Shown here: in pieces, positions 1 to 9,625 of the stretch | Layout of the letters: every line of letters starts with the position of its first letter | How positions within the stretch are numbered: position 1 is the stretch's first letter | NCBI RefSeq assembly: GCF_000227465.1 | Contig: NC_016047.1 | Coordinates: 1,682,857-1,746,856 of the forward strand | Reading direction: 5' to 3' | Source of the DNA: Bacillus spizizenii TU-B-10 | Lineage (GTDB): Bacteria > Bacillota > Bacilli > Bacillales > Bacillaceae | DNA: 64,000 nt | The notes under the pieces: generated by a model | What the model was told of the DNA's origin: nothing | The model's database searches: none | What the model saw: the letters and a program-made list of their open reading frames with translations, nothing else | Made by a program: the position numbers and the translations under genes

Positions 1-702
1 CTTGATCTCGGATGGACGATGGATGAACTTTATACACATATGGAAGAGCATCCTGAGCGCTTCAGCAACAATGTTGTGACGAGGCCGTTAATGCAGGAAT
101 ACCTCATTCCGACTTTAGCATTTATTGCAGGGCCCGGAGAAATCAACTATTGGGGTGAGCTCAAACAGGCCTTTGCGGTGATGGGCTTTAAAATGCCTCC
201 TGTTATGCCAAGGCTGAACATTACGATACTTGAACGGCATATTGAGAAAAAACTGCTTGAACGGAATATCCCATTACAAGACGCGATTGAACGCGGAACG
301 GAGAATCAAAGAGAGACATACTTTGAGCATCAGATTCCGGAAGAGTTTACCGCAGTGATGGATCAGGCGAAAAGCCAAATTGAAGCGATTCACAAAACGG
401 TCCGGCAGGAGGCGTTAAAGGTTGATCAAAGCATGGAACCTTTACTCCTGAAAAATGCCGCCTTTATTCAGGATCAGCTTCAGTTCTTAGAGCGTACTGT
501 GACGAAGCGAATTGAAGAAAAAGAAGGCTACGTCTTGAAGGATTATGAGAGAATCCAAAATAGTATTAAACCGCTTCTTGCACCGCAAGAACGAATTTGG
601 AATATTATGTATTATTTAAACAGGTACGGTCCAAAATTCTTCACATCATTCAAAAATCTGCCATTTTCTTTTCAAAATCAACATCAAGTTGTCAAACTTT
701 GA
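1..702 (+). CDS. bshC: BshC, bacillithiol biosynthesis cysteine-adding enzyme (3' part)
   Basis: The reading frame is open from base 1, so this is the C-terminal 233 residues of a protein that in this family is about 540 residues long. BshC is the last enzyme of bacillithiol synthesis, joining cysteine to glucosaminyl-malate in the cytoplasm. The visible part has a helical, charged stretch at about residues 110-190 of the fragment that fits the coiled-coil of the BshC fold. It is recognised from sequence resemblance and from its place just upstream of mraZ, as in Bacillus subtilis (older name yllA). It ends at TGA and is followed at once by a strong terminator, so it is transcriptionally separate from the division cluster. 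Confidence 0.9.
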   Translation, partial: LDLGWTMDELYTHMEEHPERFSNNVVTRPLMQEYLIPTLAFIAGPGEINYWGELKQAFAVMGFKMPPVMPRLNITILERHIEKKLLERNIPLQDAIERGTENQRETYFEHQIPEEFTAVMDQAKSQIEAIHKTVRQEALKVDQSMEPLLLKNAAFIQDQLQFLERTVTKRIEEKEGYVLKDYERIQNSIKPLLAPQERIWNIMYYLNRYGPKFFTSFKNLPFSFQNQHQVVKL

Positions 703-716
703 AATAAAGTTTTAAA

Positions 717-746
717 GAACCCTGACTAGTTCAGGGTTTTTTTTTA
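717..746 (+). terminator. Rho-independent terminator after bshC
   Basis: The 8-bp perfect stem AACCCTGA/TCAGGGTT (718-725 with 731-738) is followed by a run of T. It separates bshC from the mraZ operon. Confidence 0.9.
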
Positions 747-771
747 TGGGTAAACAGTGTAAAATGAAGTT

Positions 772-818
772 GTGGAGAGAAGTGGTGGATAGTGGTGAGT
801 TAAGGAGAGAAAGTGGGG
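772..818 (+). promoter_or_regulatory. GTGG repeat array, probable MraZ operator
   Basis: GTGG occurs at 772, 782 and 792, a degenerate AAGG at 802, and GTGG again at 813: four to five units with a period of 10 bp (the last is 11). MraZ proteins are known to bind short G-rich direct repeats ahead of their own operon, so this is probably the autoregulatory site. A TAAAAT at 760-765 could be the -10 element, which would put the repeats at and just downstream of the transcription start; I see no good -35. The last repeats merge with the ribosome binding site AAGGAG at 802-807. Confidence 0.6.
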
Positions 819-827
819 CAAGAGATC

Positions 828-1259
828 ATGTTTATGGGTGAATACCAGCATACCATCGATGCGAAAGGCCGCATGATCGTACCCGCTAAATTCAGAGAAG
901 GCCTGGGTGAGCAATTTGTGCTGACTAGAGGGCTTGACCAATGTCTCTTCGGCTACCCTATGCACGAATGGAAACAAATTGAAGAGAAACTAAAAGCACT
1001 TCCTCTCACTAAAAAAGATGCCCGCGCGTTTACCCGTTTCTTCTTTTCAGGGGCGACTGAATGCGAACTGGACAAGCAAGGCAGGGTAAATATCGCATCA
1101 TCTCTATTGAATTACGCCAAACTGGAAAAAGAATGTGTTGTTATCGGGGTTTCTAATCGAATTGAATTGTGGAGTAAAGTAATTTGGGAACAATACACAG
1201 AAGAGCAAGAAGATTCATTTGCTGAAATTGCTGAAAACATGATTGGGTTTGATATATAA
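828..1259 (+). CDS. mraZ: MraZ, transcriptional regulator of the division and cell-wall cluster
   Basis: A 143-residue protein built of two SpoVT/AbrB-type DNA-binding repeats (about residues 5-50 and 78-120). Family members form ring-shaped oligomers that bind direct repeats in front of mraZ and control the dcw operon. The ATG at 828 gives the family's usual N-terminus (MFMGEY) and length. However, the only good ribosome binding site, AAGGAG at 802-807, is spaced for a GTG at 813, which would add five residues. It is first in the operon, 69 nt before rsmH. Confidence 0.92.
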   Translation: MFMGEYQHTIDAKGRMIVPAKFREGLGEQFVLTRGLDQCLFGYPMHEWKQIEEKLKALPLTKKDARAFTRFFFSGATECELDKQGRVNIASSLLNYAKLEKECVVIGVSNRIELWSKVIWEQYTEEQEDSFAEIAENMIGFDI

Positions 1260-1328
1260 TGATTCTTCGTGTATAACACTCTAAAAACAATTTCAATTCA
1301 TCCTGATAAAAGGTGGGACCAACACATT

Positions 1329-2264
1329 ATGTTTCAACACAAGACAGTACTTCTTCGTGAAACCGTAGACGGGCTCAATATTAAACCGGACGGTACATAT
1401 GTAGACTGCACACTCGGCGGAGCTGGGCACAGTACATACTTATTGCAGCAGTTATCCGAGAAGGGGCGTTTAATCGCTTTTGACCAAGACGATATGGCAT
1501 TACAGCATGCGAAAGAAGCGTTGTCCGATTATAAAGGGCAGCTTATTCTGATTAAAAGCAATTTCAGGTATTTAAAAGAATGTTTGAATGAACAAGGCAT
1601 TACTGAAGTAGACGGTATTTTATTTGATTTAGGGGTGTCTTCTCCGCAGCTGGATACACCGGAACGCGGATTCAGTTACCATCATGACGCACCGTTGGAC
1701 ATGAGGATGGACCAGTCGGCCACACTTACGGCGAAAGAAGTCGTTAATGAGTGGCGCTATGAGGATCTCGTTCGTATCTTCTTTAAATACGGCGAAGAAA
1801 AGTTCAGTAAACAGATCGCCAGAAAGATTGAGGAGGCAAGAATCAAATCTCCTATTCAAACTACGGGCCAACTGGTCGATCTAATAAAAGACGCGATTCC
1901 CGCTCCAGCGAGAAGGAGCGGAGGACATCCTGCTAAACGCGTGTTTCAGGCAATCAGAATTGCCGTGAACGATGAACTTAAGGTGTTTGAAGAGGCTTTG
2001 GAGCAAGCAATTGAGGTTCTGAAGCCAGGGGGAAGGGTATCAGTCATTACCTTCCACTCGCTTGAAGACAGAATTTGCAAATCCACTTTTAAAGAAAAGT
2101 CGTCACTTCCGGAACTTCCTCCGGGTCTTCCAGTCATACCGGAAGAATTTGAACCGGAGTTAAAGCTCATCACACGAAAACCGATTACGGCATCTCAAGA
2201 AGAGCTTGAAGAAAACAACCGGGCTCGTTCTGCAAAGCTTCGGATTGCCGAAAAAAGAAAATAA
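1329..2264 (+). CDS. rsmH: RsmH, 16S rRNA (cytosine-1402-N4) methyltransferase
   Basis: A 311-residue SAM-dependent enzyme that methylates N4 of C1402 in the decoding centre of 16S rRNA (older name mraW). The SAM-binding loop [10 protein letters not shown] lies near residue 30, and [12 protein letters not shown] follows near residue 100. I chose the ATG at 1329, preceded by AAAGGTGG at 1308-1315, because the upstream in-frame GTG at 1269 lies before this ribosome binding site and outside the conserved N-terminus. Second gene of the mra operon, as in nearly all bacteria with the cluster. Confidence 0.95.
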   Translation: MFQHKTVLLRETVDGLNIKPDGTYVDCTLGGAGHSTYLLQQLSEKGRLIAFDQDDMALQHAKEALSDYKGQLILIKSNFRYLKECLNEQGITEVDGILFDLGVSSPQLDTPERGFSYHHDAPLDMRMDQSATLTAKEVVNEWRYEDLVRIFFKYGEEKFSKQIARKIEEARIKSPIQTTGQLVDLIKDAIPAPARRSGGHPAKRVFQAIRIAVNDELKVFEEALEQAIEVLKPGGRVSVITFHSLEDRICKSTFKEKSSLPELPPGLPVIPEEFEPELKLITRKPITASQEELEENNRARSAKLRIAEKRK

Positions 2265-2303
2265 CAAAACGCGAAAGCAAAATTAAAAGGAGGTCATCAG
2301 CCT

Positions 2304-2657
2304 ATGAGCAATTTAGCTTACCAACCAGAGAAACAGCAGCGGCATGCGATCAGTCCTGAGAAAAAAGTGATTGTCAAGAAAAGGGCTTCCATTACTCTCG
2401 GAGAAAAAGTGCTCCTTGTCCTCTTTGCTGCGGCGGTGCTCAGCGTATCGCTTTTGATTGTATCGAAGGCGTATGCGGCATATCAAACCAATATTGAGGT
2501 GCAAAAACTTGAGGAGCAAATTTCAGCCGAAAACAAGCAAATTGGTGACCTCGAAAAAAATGTTGCTGATTTAAGCAAACCGCAGCGTATTATGGACATT
2601 GCGAAAAAGAACGGCTTGAATTTAAAAGATAAAAAAGTGAAAAACATACAGGAATGA
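2304..2657 (+). CDS. ftsL: FtsL, septum-assembly membrane protein
   Basis: A 117-residue bitopic protein with a cytoplasmic tail rich in Lys/Gln/Glu (1-32), one membrane segment at about 36-57 and an extracytoplasmic coiled coil (about 60-105). It works with DivIC and DivIB to bring PBP2B to the septum. In B. subtilis it is unstable and limiting for division. A very strong AAAGGAGGT (2286-2294) precedes the ATG. Its stop overlaps the pbpB start (ATGA at 2654), implying coupled translation. Confidence 0.95.
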   Translation: MSNLAYQPEKQQRHAISPEKKVIVKKRASITLGEKVLLVLFAAAVLSVSLLIVSKAYAAYQTNIEVQKLEEQISAENKQIGDLEKNVADLSKPQRIMDIAKKNGLNLKDKKVKNIQE

Positions 2658-4804
2658 TTCAAATGCCAAAAAAGAATAAATTTATGAATAGAGGAGCAGC
2701 GATTCTAAGTATTTGTTTCGCTCTCTTTTTCTTTGTCATCCTGGGCAGAATGGCATATATTCAAATAACCGGAAAAGCGGACGGCGAAGTGCTTGCGACA
2801 AAAGCGACAGAGCAGCATGAAAAGAAACGGACCATTGAGGCGAGCCGCGGCTCGATTTTAGACCGAAAAGGAAAAGTGATTGCGGAGGACACAGCGACGT
2901 ATAAGCTGATTGCCATTCTCGATAAAAAAATGACGACTGATGTTAAGCATCCTCAGCATGTCCAAAACAAAGAAAAAACCGCGGAAGCGCTGTCTAAAGT
3001 GATAAAGATGGACAAGGCTGACATCCTTGATATCTTAAATAAGGATGCGAAACAAGTTGAGTTCGGCTCAGCGGGCCGGGATATTACGTATTCGCAAAAG
3101 CAAAAAATCGAAAAGCTGAACCTTTCGGGTATTTCATTTTTACGGGATACAAAACGCTACTATCCAAACGGAGTATTTGCGTCTAATCTAATCGGCTATG
3201 CCGAGGTTGATCAAGAAACAAATGAAATTTCCGGCGCGATGGGATTAGAAAAAGTGCTGGATAAGTATTTGAAGGAGCGGGACGGATATGTGACATATGA
3301 AAGCGACAAATCCGGCTGGGAGCTCCCGAACAGCAAAAATAAAATTACAGCGCCAAAAAATGGTGACAATGTATATTTAACCATTGATCAGAAAATTCAA
3401 ACCTTTTTGGAAGACAGCATGACAAAAGTAGCGCAAAAGTATAATCCGAAAAAAATCATGGCCGCAGTCGTCGATCCGAAAACGGGCAAAGTGCTTGCCA
3501 TGGGGCAGCGCCCAAGCTTTGATCCGAACACGCGCGATGTGACGAACTACTATAATGATTTAATTTCATATGCGTATGAGCCTGGATCAACGATGAAGAT
3601 CTTTACACTCGCTGCTGCCATACAGGAGAATGTGTATAACGGCAATGAAAAGTACAAGTCCGGAACATATAAAGTAGGCGGAGGAATAGTAAAAGACCAT
3701 AATGACGGGGTAGGCTGGGGGGCAACAACATACCATGATGGTGTAGTAAGGTCTTCTAATGTGGCTTTTGCCAAATTGGCTAATGAAAAGCTGGGCTATA
3801 CCCGTCTTGATGAATATCTTCATAAATTCAATTTCTATCAAAAAACAGGTGTTGACTTGCCGAATGAAGTATCAAGTAAAATAAACTTTAAATATGAATT
3901 TGATAAAGCATCGACTGCATATGGTCAAGCTTCTGCTGTTACACCAATTCAACAGCTGCAGGCTGCGACTGCAATAGCAAATGACGGTAAAATGATGAAA
4001 CCTTACGTCATAGACCATATTGTTGATCCTGATACGAAGAAAACCATTTATCAAAATAAACCTCAGTCAGCTGGTACGCCAATCTCTGCAGGCACCGCTA
4101 AAAAGGTTCGTAATATTTTAGGTGATGTTGTTACATCTGATATCGGTACTGGACAGCCTTATAAAATTGAAGGTTTTGATGTAGCTGTTAAAACTGGAAC
4201 CGCACAAATTGCCGGACAAAACGGTTATCTATCTGGCCGCGATAATTACGTATTTTCTGTAATGGGAATGGCGCCTAAAGATGATCCTCAACTGTTGATC
4301 TATGTTGCAGTGCAGCAGCCGCAATTAGAGAATGATGAAACAGGTTCAAATCCAGTTTCTGAAATCTTCAACCCAACAATGAAAAACAGCCTGCACTACC
4401 TGAACATCGAACCAACTGAAAAATCTGACTCAGATAAGGAAGAAACAAAAGCGCAGACGATGCCTGATTTAACAGATCAAACGGTTACTGCTGCTCAAAA
4501 GAAAGCAAAAGAAGAGAATCTCACACCGATTGTCATCGGCAGTGATGTCGCTGTAAAAGAACAGTATCCGAAAGCGGATGAGGAAGTTCTCACCAATCAG
4601 AAGGTCTTTCTGAAGACGGGCGGTAAAATCAAAATGCCTGATATGACAGGCTGGTCGAGAAGAGAGGTTCTTCAGTACGGCGAGCTGTCGGGAATTCATA
4701 TTGAAGTAAGCGGACAAGGCTACGCTGTCAGCCAAAGCGTCAAGAAGGACAAAGAAATAAAAGGAAAAAACGTTATCAAGGTTAAGTTTAAAAACCCTGA
4801 TTAA
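2654..4804 (+). CDS. pbpB: PBP2B, septal class B penicillin-binding protein
   Basis: A 716-residue class B transpeptidase of the divisome. It has a short cytoplasmic tail, a membrane anchor (about 16-36), a dimerisation domain, a transpeptidase domain and two C-terminal PASTA repeats (about 598-715). The penicillin-binding motifs are STMK with Ser312, SSN at 367-369 and KTG from Lys513. The literature calls the catalytic residue Ser309, which implies translation from the ATG at 2663. That start is possible, although the ATG at 2654 overlaps ftsL in the usual ATGA way. The stretch from about 3640 to 4370 is visibly AT-richer, with T/A-ending codons and variant residues, unlike both flanks; this suggests recombination with a relative. 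The motifs are intact. Confidence 0.96.
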   Translation: MIQMPKKNKFMNRGAAILSICFALFFFVILGRMAYIQITGKADGEVLATKATEQHEKKRTIEASRGSILDRKGKVIAEDTATYKLIAILDKKMTTDVKHPQHVQNKEKTAEALSKVIKMDKADILDILNKDAKQVEFGSAGRDITYSQKQKIEKLNLSGISFLRDTKRYYPNGVFASNLIGYAEVDQETNEISGAMGLEKVLDKYLKERDGYVTYESDKSGWELPNSKNKITAPKNGDNVYLTIDQKIQTFLEDSMTKVAQKYNPKKIMAAVVDPKTGKVLAMGQRPSFDPNTRDVTNYYNDLISYAYEPGSTMKIFTLAAAIQENVYNGNEKYKSGTYKVGGGIVKDHNDGVGWGATTYHDGVVRSSNVAFAKLANEKLGYTRLDEYLHKFNFYQKTGVDLPNEVSSKINFKYEFDKASTAYGQASAVTPIQQLQAATAIANDGKMMKPYVIDHIVDPDTKKTIYQNKPQSAGTPISAGTAKKVRNILGDVVTSDIGTGQPYKIEGFDVAVKTGTAQIAGQNGYLSGRDNYVFSVMGMAPKDDPQLLIYVAVQQPQLENDETGSNPVSEIFNPTMKNSLHYLNIEPTEKSDSDKEETKAQTMPDLTDQTVTAAQKKAKEENLTPIVIGSDVAVKEQYPKADEEVLTNQKVFLKTGGKIKMPDMTGWSRREVLQYGELSGIHIEVSGQGYAVSQSVKKDKEIKGKNVIKVKFKNPD

Positions 4805-4858
4805 AAAGAAAGAAAGCTTGCCGGGGATTTTCCCCATTATGCAGGCTTTCTTTTTTTA
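4805..4858 (+). terminator. Terminator after pbpB
   Basis: AGAAAGC (4811-4817) pairs with GCTTTCT further along and a T-run follows; the apical part contains a second small CCGGGGA/TCCCC helix. It separates the vegetative mra genes from spoVD. Confidence 0.85.
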
Positions 4859-4884
4859 TACCTTCAGAGGAGCATCGTTCTACC

Positions 4885-4906
4885 TGTCCAATTACAGGCA
4901 TAAAAT
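4885..4906 (+). promoter_or_regulatory. Candidate sigma-E promoter for spoVD
   Basis: CATAAAAT at 4899-4906 resembles the sigma-E -10 element, and SpoVD is known to be made in the mother cell. The -35 region is poor, so this rests mainly on position and on the biology of the gene. Confidence 0.3.
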
Positions 4907-4938
4907 GAAACAAGCCTAAATAAGGAGTGAACGGTCTC

Positions 4939-6879
4939 TTGCGCGTCTCGAATGTAACGGTTAGAAAACGTTTATTATTTGTTTTGCTTTTTGGCGTGAT
5001 CGTGTTTCTGATCATTGATACTAGGCTGGGGTATGTTCAGTTTGTGATGGGCGAGAAACTGACTTCGCTGGCGAAAGATTCCTGGAGCAGGAACTTGCCG
5101 TTTGAGCCGGAGAGAGGCGAGATTCTGGATCGGAACGGTGTGAAACTCGCAACAAACAAAAGTGCGCCGACCGTATTCGTCGTGCCGCGCCAAGTTCAGA
5201 ATCCAATGAAAACGAGCAAGCAGCTTGCGGCGGTTTTAAACATGTCAGAAGAAAAAGTATATAAGCATGTGACAAAAAAAGCGTCAATCGAAAAGATAAC
5301 TCCTGAAGGAAGAAAGATTTCAAATGAAAAGGCGAAAGAAATCAAAGCGCTTGATTTAAAGGGAGTGTATGTAGCGGAGGATAGTATCCGCCATTACCCG
5401 TTCGGCAGCTTTTTATCTCATGTGCTTGGATTTGCCGGGATTGACAACCAAGGGCTCCTTGGACTTGAAGCCTATTACGACGATGATCTAAAAGGGGAAA
5501 AAGGTTCTGTTAAGTTTTATACAGATGCCAAGGGGAAGAAAATGCCTGATGAAGCGGATGACTACACGCCGCCTAAGGACGGGCTTGATATGAAGCTGAC
5601 AGTTGATTCAAAGGTTCAAACGATAATGGAAAGAGAGCTTGATAACGCTGAGGCCAAATATCACCCTGACGGTATGATTGCTGTGGCCATGAATCCGAAA
5701 AACGGAGAAATATTGGGAATGGCTAGCAGGCCTGACTTTGACCCGGCTGATTATCAATCGGTCGATCCGTCCGTCTACAATCGGAATCTGCCGGTATGGA
5801 GCACGTATGAGCCGGGATCTACCTTTAAGATTATTACACTTGCAGCAGCACTTGAGGAGCAAAAAGTAAATTTAAAACGTGATCAATTTTATGATAAAGG
5901 GCATGCGGAAGTGGACGGAGCTAGACTGCGGTGCTGGAAAAGAGGCGGGCATGGGCTGCAGACGTATCTAGAAGTTGTACAGAACTCCTGCAACCCGGGG
6001 TTTGTTGAATTAGGCGAGCGCTTAGGAAAGGAGAAGCTTTTCAAATATATCAAAGACTTTGGTTTCGGCCAAAAAACGGGAATTGATCTGCAGGGCGAGG
6101 GAACAGGAATCTTATTCCCGCTTGACAGAGTAGGTCCGGTGGAGCAAGCGACGACGGCTTTCGGACAGGGGGTATCTGTCACGCCGATTCAGCAGGTTGC
6201 AGCCGTATCCGCCGCTGTAAACGGAGGAACGCTCTACACACCTTATATTGCAAAGGAATGGATCGATCCTGTAACGAAAAAAACCGTTAAAAAACAATCA
6301 CCAATCGCAAAGAAACAAGTTATTTCTGAGGGGACATCAAAACAAATCCGCTATGCATTAGAGAGCGTCGTCGCAGAAGGCACAGGCCGCAATGCATTTG
6401 TTGAAGGGTATCGTGTCGGCGGAAAAACGGGAACTGCACAAAAGGTTAAAGATGGAAAATACCTTGAAAACAACCATATTGTATCATTTATCGGTTTCGC
6501 GCCGGCTGACGATCCGAGTCTTGTCGTCTATGTCGCGGTGGATAACCCTAAAGGCACGATTCAGTTTGGCGGAACGGTTGCAGCGCCAATTGTCGGGAAT
6601 ATTATGAGAGACAGCCTGCCGGAGCTTGGTGTGAAGCCTCGGAAAAATCAAATCGAGAAAAAATACCAATGGAACGACACAAAAACAGTAGAAGTTCCGA
6701 ATGTTGTAGGGATGTCTGTCTCAGATCTTGAGTCACTTTTGGTGAATCTCAATGTAGATGCTTCCGGGAAAGGGAGCAAAATCGTTAAACAATCGCCAGC
6801 TGCCGGAACGAAAGTAAAAGAGGGCTCAAAGATACGCGTTTATTTGACTGAAGAAGATGAAAAGGAGGCAGCCGATTAA
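4939..6879 (+). CDS. spoVD: SpoVD, sporulation-specific penicillin-binding protein
   Basis: A 646-residue class B transpeptidase that makes spore cortex peptidoglycan together with SpoVE. It has a membrane anchor at about 11-31, a dimerisation domain, a transpeptidase domain and one PASTA repeat at the C-terminus. Motifs seen are STFK with Ser294, SCN at 350-352 and KTG in GGKTGTAQ. Cys332 and Cys351 are both present; in B. subtilis this pair forms a disulfide that inactivates the enzyme until StoA reduces it. The start is TTG at 4939, ten bases after AAGGAGTGA (4922-4929). The in-frame GTG at 4927 is part of that ribosome binding site and is rejected. Confidence 0.96.
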   Translation: MRVSNVTVRKRLLFVLLFGVIVFLIIDTRLGYVQFVMGEKLTSLAKDSWSRNLPFEPERGEILDRNGVKLATNKSAPTVFVVPRQVQNPMKTSKQLAAVLNMSEEKVYKHVTKKASIEKITPEGRKISNEKAKEIKALDLKGVYVAEDSIRHYPFGSFLSHVLGFAGIDNQGLLGLEAYYDDDLKGEKGSVKFYTDAKGKKMPDEADDYTPPKDGLDMKLTVDSKVQTIMERELDNAEAKYHPDGMIAVAMNPKNGEILGMASRPDFDPADYQSVDPSVYNRNLPVWSTYEPGSTFKIITLAAALEEQKVNLKRDQFYDKGHAEVDGARLRCWKRGGHGLQTYLEVVQNSCNPGFVELGERLGKEKLFKYIKDFGFGQKTGIDLQGEGTGILFPLDRVGPVEQATTAFGQGVSVTPIQQVAAVSAAVNGGTLYTPYIAKEWIDPVTKKTVKKQSPIAKKQVISEGTSKQIRYALESVVAEGTGRNAFVEGYRVGGKTGTAQKVKDGKYLENNHIVSFIGFAPADDPSLVVYVAVDNPKGTIQFGGTVAAPIVGNIMRDSLPELGVKPRKNQIEKKYQWNDTKTVEVPNVVGMSVSDLESLLVNLNVDASGKGSKIVKQSPAAGTKVKEGSKIRVYLTEEDEKEAAD

Positions 6880-6901
6880 TTCGGGCTGCCTTTTATTTTA
6901 T
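6864..6901 (+). terminator. Terminator after spoVD
   Basis: GGCAGCC (6867-6873) pairs with GGCTGCC (6884-6890), followed by TTTTATTTTATT. The left arm overlaps the last codons of spoVD. The next 150 bases before murE must contain a promoter, but I cannot point to a convincing one. Confidence 0.85.
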
Positions 6902-7054
6902 TGCAGAAAAAATGCTGATATCTTTCAAGATTAGCTGGATGTATCCTTTTATTTACGCTAAAATATGAACTGTATGCTTAAAATCATTATCACATCAGTT
7001 GACGTGACTTTAATGATAAAAAGAACGAACTAGAATGTTGAGAGGTTTGATACG

Positions 7055-8539
7055 ATGAAACTTACAAAGCTGCTTACATATTTAACAACCGAACCTTCTG
7101 TAAACGACTCACAAGACCCTGAAATAACTTCAATTGAGATGGACTCCAGAGAAGTAAAGAAAGGGAGTCTTTTTGTATGTGTAAAAGGGTATACGGTGGA
7201 TGGGCATGATTTTGCGCAAAAAGCAGTAGAAAGCGGCGCAGCGGCTATTGTGGCAGAAAAAGAGCTCGATGTGGATGTGCCTGTCATTATTGTCCGGCGG
7301 TCACTGCGTGCGCTAAGCGTTTTGTCTGATGCGTTTTACGGACAGCCGACAAAGAAGCTTCAGCTGATCGGAATCACAGGCACAAACGGCAAAACATCAA
7401 CGACCCATATGGTCGATGAGATTCTGAAAAAAGCGGGAAAACGCACAGGCTTGATCGGTACCATGTACATGAAAATCGGTGATGAAACACTTCCCGTTAA
7501 AAACACGACTCCGGAAAGCGTCACGCTGCAGAAAACGTTTAAGAAAATGAATGACAAGCAAGTAGACACTGCCATCATGGAAGTTTCTTCTCACGCTTTG
7601 TCTTTAGGACGTGTTCATGGGTGTGATTATGATATTGCCGTGTTTACGAATTTAACGCAGGACCATCTGGACTATCATAAAACGATGGATGAGTACCGAC
7701 AGGCAAAAAGCCTGCTCTTTTCTCAGCTTGGCGGGGCTTTCAACCACGAGCACCCAAAGCGTGCCGTACTGAATGCTGACGATGAGGCGAGCGCTTATTT
7801 TGAAAAGGTGACCGCAGCGCATATCTCTACATACGGAATTAAAAACAACGCTGATGTGATGGCGAAGAACATCACGATCACTGCACAGGGAACAAGCTTT
7901 GATCTTGTGACAAACAAAGGCACTAAGCACATTACAATGTCGCTTGTCGGACAATTTAATGTGTATAATGTGCTGGCAGCTGTTGCAACATGTATCGCAG
8001 CAGGCATTCCGTTTGAAACCATCACTGCAGCTGTTGAAGAATTGCATGGCGTAAGAGGCCGATTTGAATTGGTCAATCAGCAGCAGGAGTTTCCGGTTAT
8101 CGTTGATTACGCACACACGCCGGACAGCCTTGAAAATGTGCTGAAGACTTGCAGAGATATGACGGAAGGAAAGCTTTTTGTCGTTGTTGGCTGCGGGGGA
8201 GACAGAGATAAGACGAAACGCCCGAAAATGGCTAAAATCGCTGTGGAGCTGGCTGACGAACCGATTTTCACTTCGGATAATCCGAGAAGCGAAGATCCCC
8301 GCGCGATTTTAAGAGATATGGAAGCTGGAGTAGAGAACGAATACTATCACAGCATTGCAAACCGCGAGCAGGCGATCTTTTTCGCGATTGCCAATGCCAA
8401 AAAAGGCGACGTTGTTCTCATTGCCGGAAAAGGGCATGAAACCTATCAGCAGATTGGAAGCGAAACTTTCGATTTTGACGATGCTGAAGTGGCGGCGAGA
8501 GCCATTGTCGAACTCAATAAAAATAAGACGAATTCATAG
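7055..8539 (+). CDS. murE: MurE, UDP-MurNAc-tripeptide synthetase (meso-DAP adding)
   Basis: A 494-residue Mur ligase that adds meso-diaminopimelate to UDP-MurNAc-L-Ala-D-Glu in the cytoplasm using ATP. The ATP-binding loop [10 protein letters not shown] is near residues 109-118. The DNPR sequence at 408-411 marks specificity for meso-DAP rather than lysine, consistent with Bacillus cell walls. The start ATG is preceded by GAGAGG. It is separated from spoVD by a terminator and followed, after about 110 nt, by mraY. Confidence 0.96.
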   Translation: MKLTKLLTYLTTEPSVNDSQDPEITSIEMDSREVKKGSLFVCVKGYTVDGHDFAQKAVESGAAAIVAEKELDVDVPVIIVRRSLRALSVLSDAFYGQPTKKLQLIGITGTNGKTSTTHMVDEILKKAGKRTGLIGTMYMKIGDETLPVKNTTPESVTLQKTFKKMNDKQVDTAIMEVSSHALSLGRVHGCDYDIAVFTNLTQDHLDYHKTMDEYRQAKSLLFSQLGGAFNHEHPKRAVLNADDEASAYFEKVTAAHISTYGIKNNADVMAKNITITAQGTSFDLVTNKGTKHITMSLVGQFNVYNVLAAVATCIAAGIPFETITAAVEELHGVRGRFELVNQQQEFPVIVDYAHTPDSLENVLKTCRDMTEGKLFVVVGCGGDRDKTKRPKMAKIAVELADEPIFTSDNPRSEDPRAILRDMEAGVENEYYHSIANREQAIFFAIANAKKGDVVLIAGKGHETYQQIGSETFDFDDAEVAARAIVELNKNKTNS

Positions 8540-8650
8540 GAAAGAGATGTTATGGAATAATGGAGCTTGAAAAGATGTTTCATATGGAAAAAAATCATGA
8601 ATATGATAACTACGTATGTCGTTTGAAAGAAACAGGAGGAGAAAAGGACA

Positions 8651-9625
8651 ATGCTTGAGCAAGTCATTCTATTTACAATTTTAATGGGTTTTTTAATTAG
8701 TGTTCTGCTCTCTCCGATTCTTATTCCGTTTTTAAGAAGATTAAAATTCGGCCAGAGTATTAGAGAAGAAGGACCGAAATCACATCAGAAAAAATCAGGG
8801 ACGCCGACAATGGGCGGGGTCATGATCATACTTTCTATCATTGTGACAACAATTGTTATGACACAGAAGTTTTCAGAAATAAGCCCGGAAATGGTGCTGC
8901 TTCTGTTTGTTACACTAGGCTACGGTTTGCTTGGCTTTTTAGATGATTACATCAAGGTCGTCATGAAGCGCAACCTTGGATTGACGTCAAAGCAAAAGCT
9001 GATCGGACAAATTATCATTGCGGTTGTATTTTATGCCGTGTACCATTACTACAATTTTGCGACGGACATTCGCGTGCCTGGAACTGACTTATCATTTGAT
9101 CTTGGCTGGGCTTACTTTATCCTGGTGCTCTTTATGCTTGTCGGCGGATCAAATGCAGTTAATCTGACTGACGGTCTTGACGGTTTATTATCCGGTACGG
9201 CTGCGATTGCTTTTGGCGCCTTTGCTATCCTGGCATGGAATCAGTCTCAATATGACGTAGCCATTTTCTCAGTTGCCGTTGTCGGTGCAGTGCTGGGCTT
9301 CCTCGTATTTAATGCTCATCCGGCCAAAGTCTTTATGGGAGATACGGGATCGCTTGCATTGGGAGGAGCTATCGTTACCATTGCCATTTTAACGAAATTG
9401 GAGATCCTGCTGGTTATCATCGGCGGTGTATTCGTTATCGAGACATTATCCGTTATTCTGCAGGTTATCAGCTTTAAAACGACAGGTAAACGAATCTTTA
9501 AAATGAGTCCGCTTCATCACCATTATGAGCTTGTAGGCTGGTCTGAATGGAGAGTAGTCGTGACGTTTTGGGCTGCGGGACTTTTGCTTGCCGTTTTAGG
9601 AATTTACATCGAGGTGTGGTTATAA
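8651..9625 (+). CDS. mraY: MraY, phospho-MurNAc-pentapeptide transferase
   Basis: A 324-residue polytopic enzyme with about ten membrane helices that links phospho-MurNAc-pentapeptide to undecaprenyl phosphate, giving lipid I. The conserved magnesium and substrate motifs are visible: DDYIK near residue 98, NLTDGLDGL near 173 and HHHYE near 288. A good AGGAGG lies 8-12 bases ahead of the ATG. The 110-nt gap after murE contains no gene I can support. The stop is directly followed by the murD start. Confidence 0.96.
   Translation: MLEQVILFTILMGFLISVLLSPILIPFLRRLKFGQSIREEGPKSHQKKSGTPTMGGVMIILSIIVTTIVMTQKFSEISPEMVLLLFVTLGYGLLGFLDDYIKVVMKRNLGLTSKQKLIGQIIIAVVFYAVYHYYNFATDIRVPGTDLSFDLGWAYFILVLFMLVGGSNAVNLTDGLDGLLSGTAAIAFGAFAILAWNQSQYDVAIFSVAVVGAVLGFLVFNAHPAKVFMGDTGSLALGGAIVTIAILTKLEILLVIIGGVFVIETLSVILQVISFKTTGKRIFKMSPLHHHYELVGWSEWRVVVTFWAAGLLLAVLGIYIEVWL

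Noticed and set aside
7652..8116. 154-codon open frame on the minus strand inside murE
   Set aside because: Lies wholly within the conserved murE gene, has no ribosome binding site and resembles no known family.
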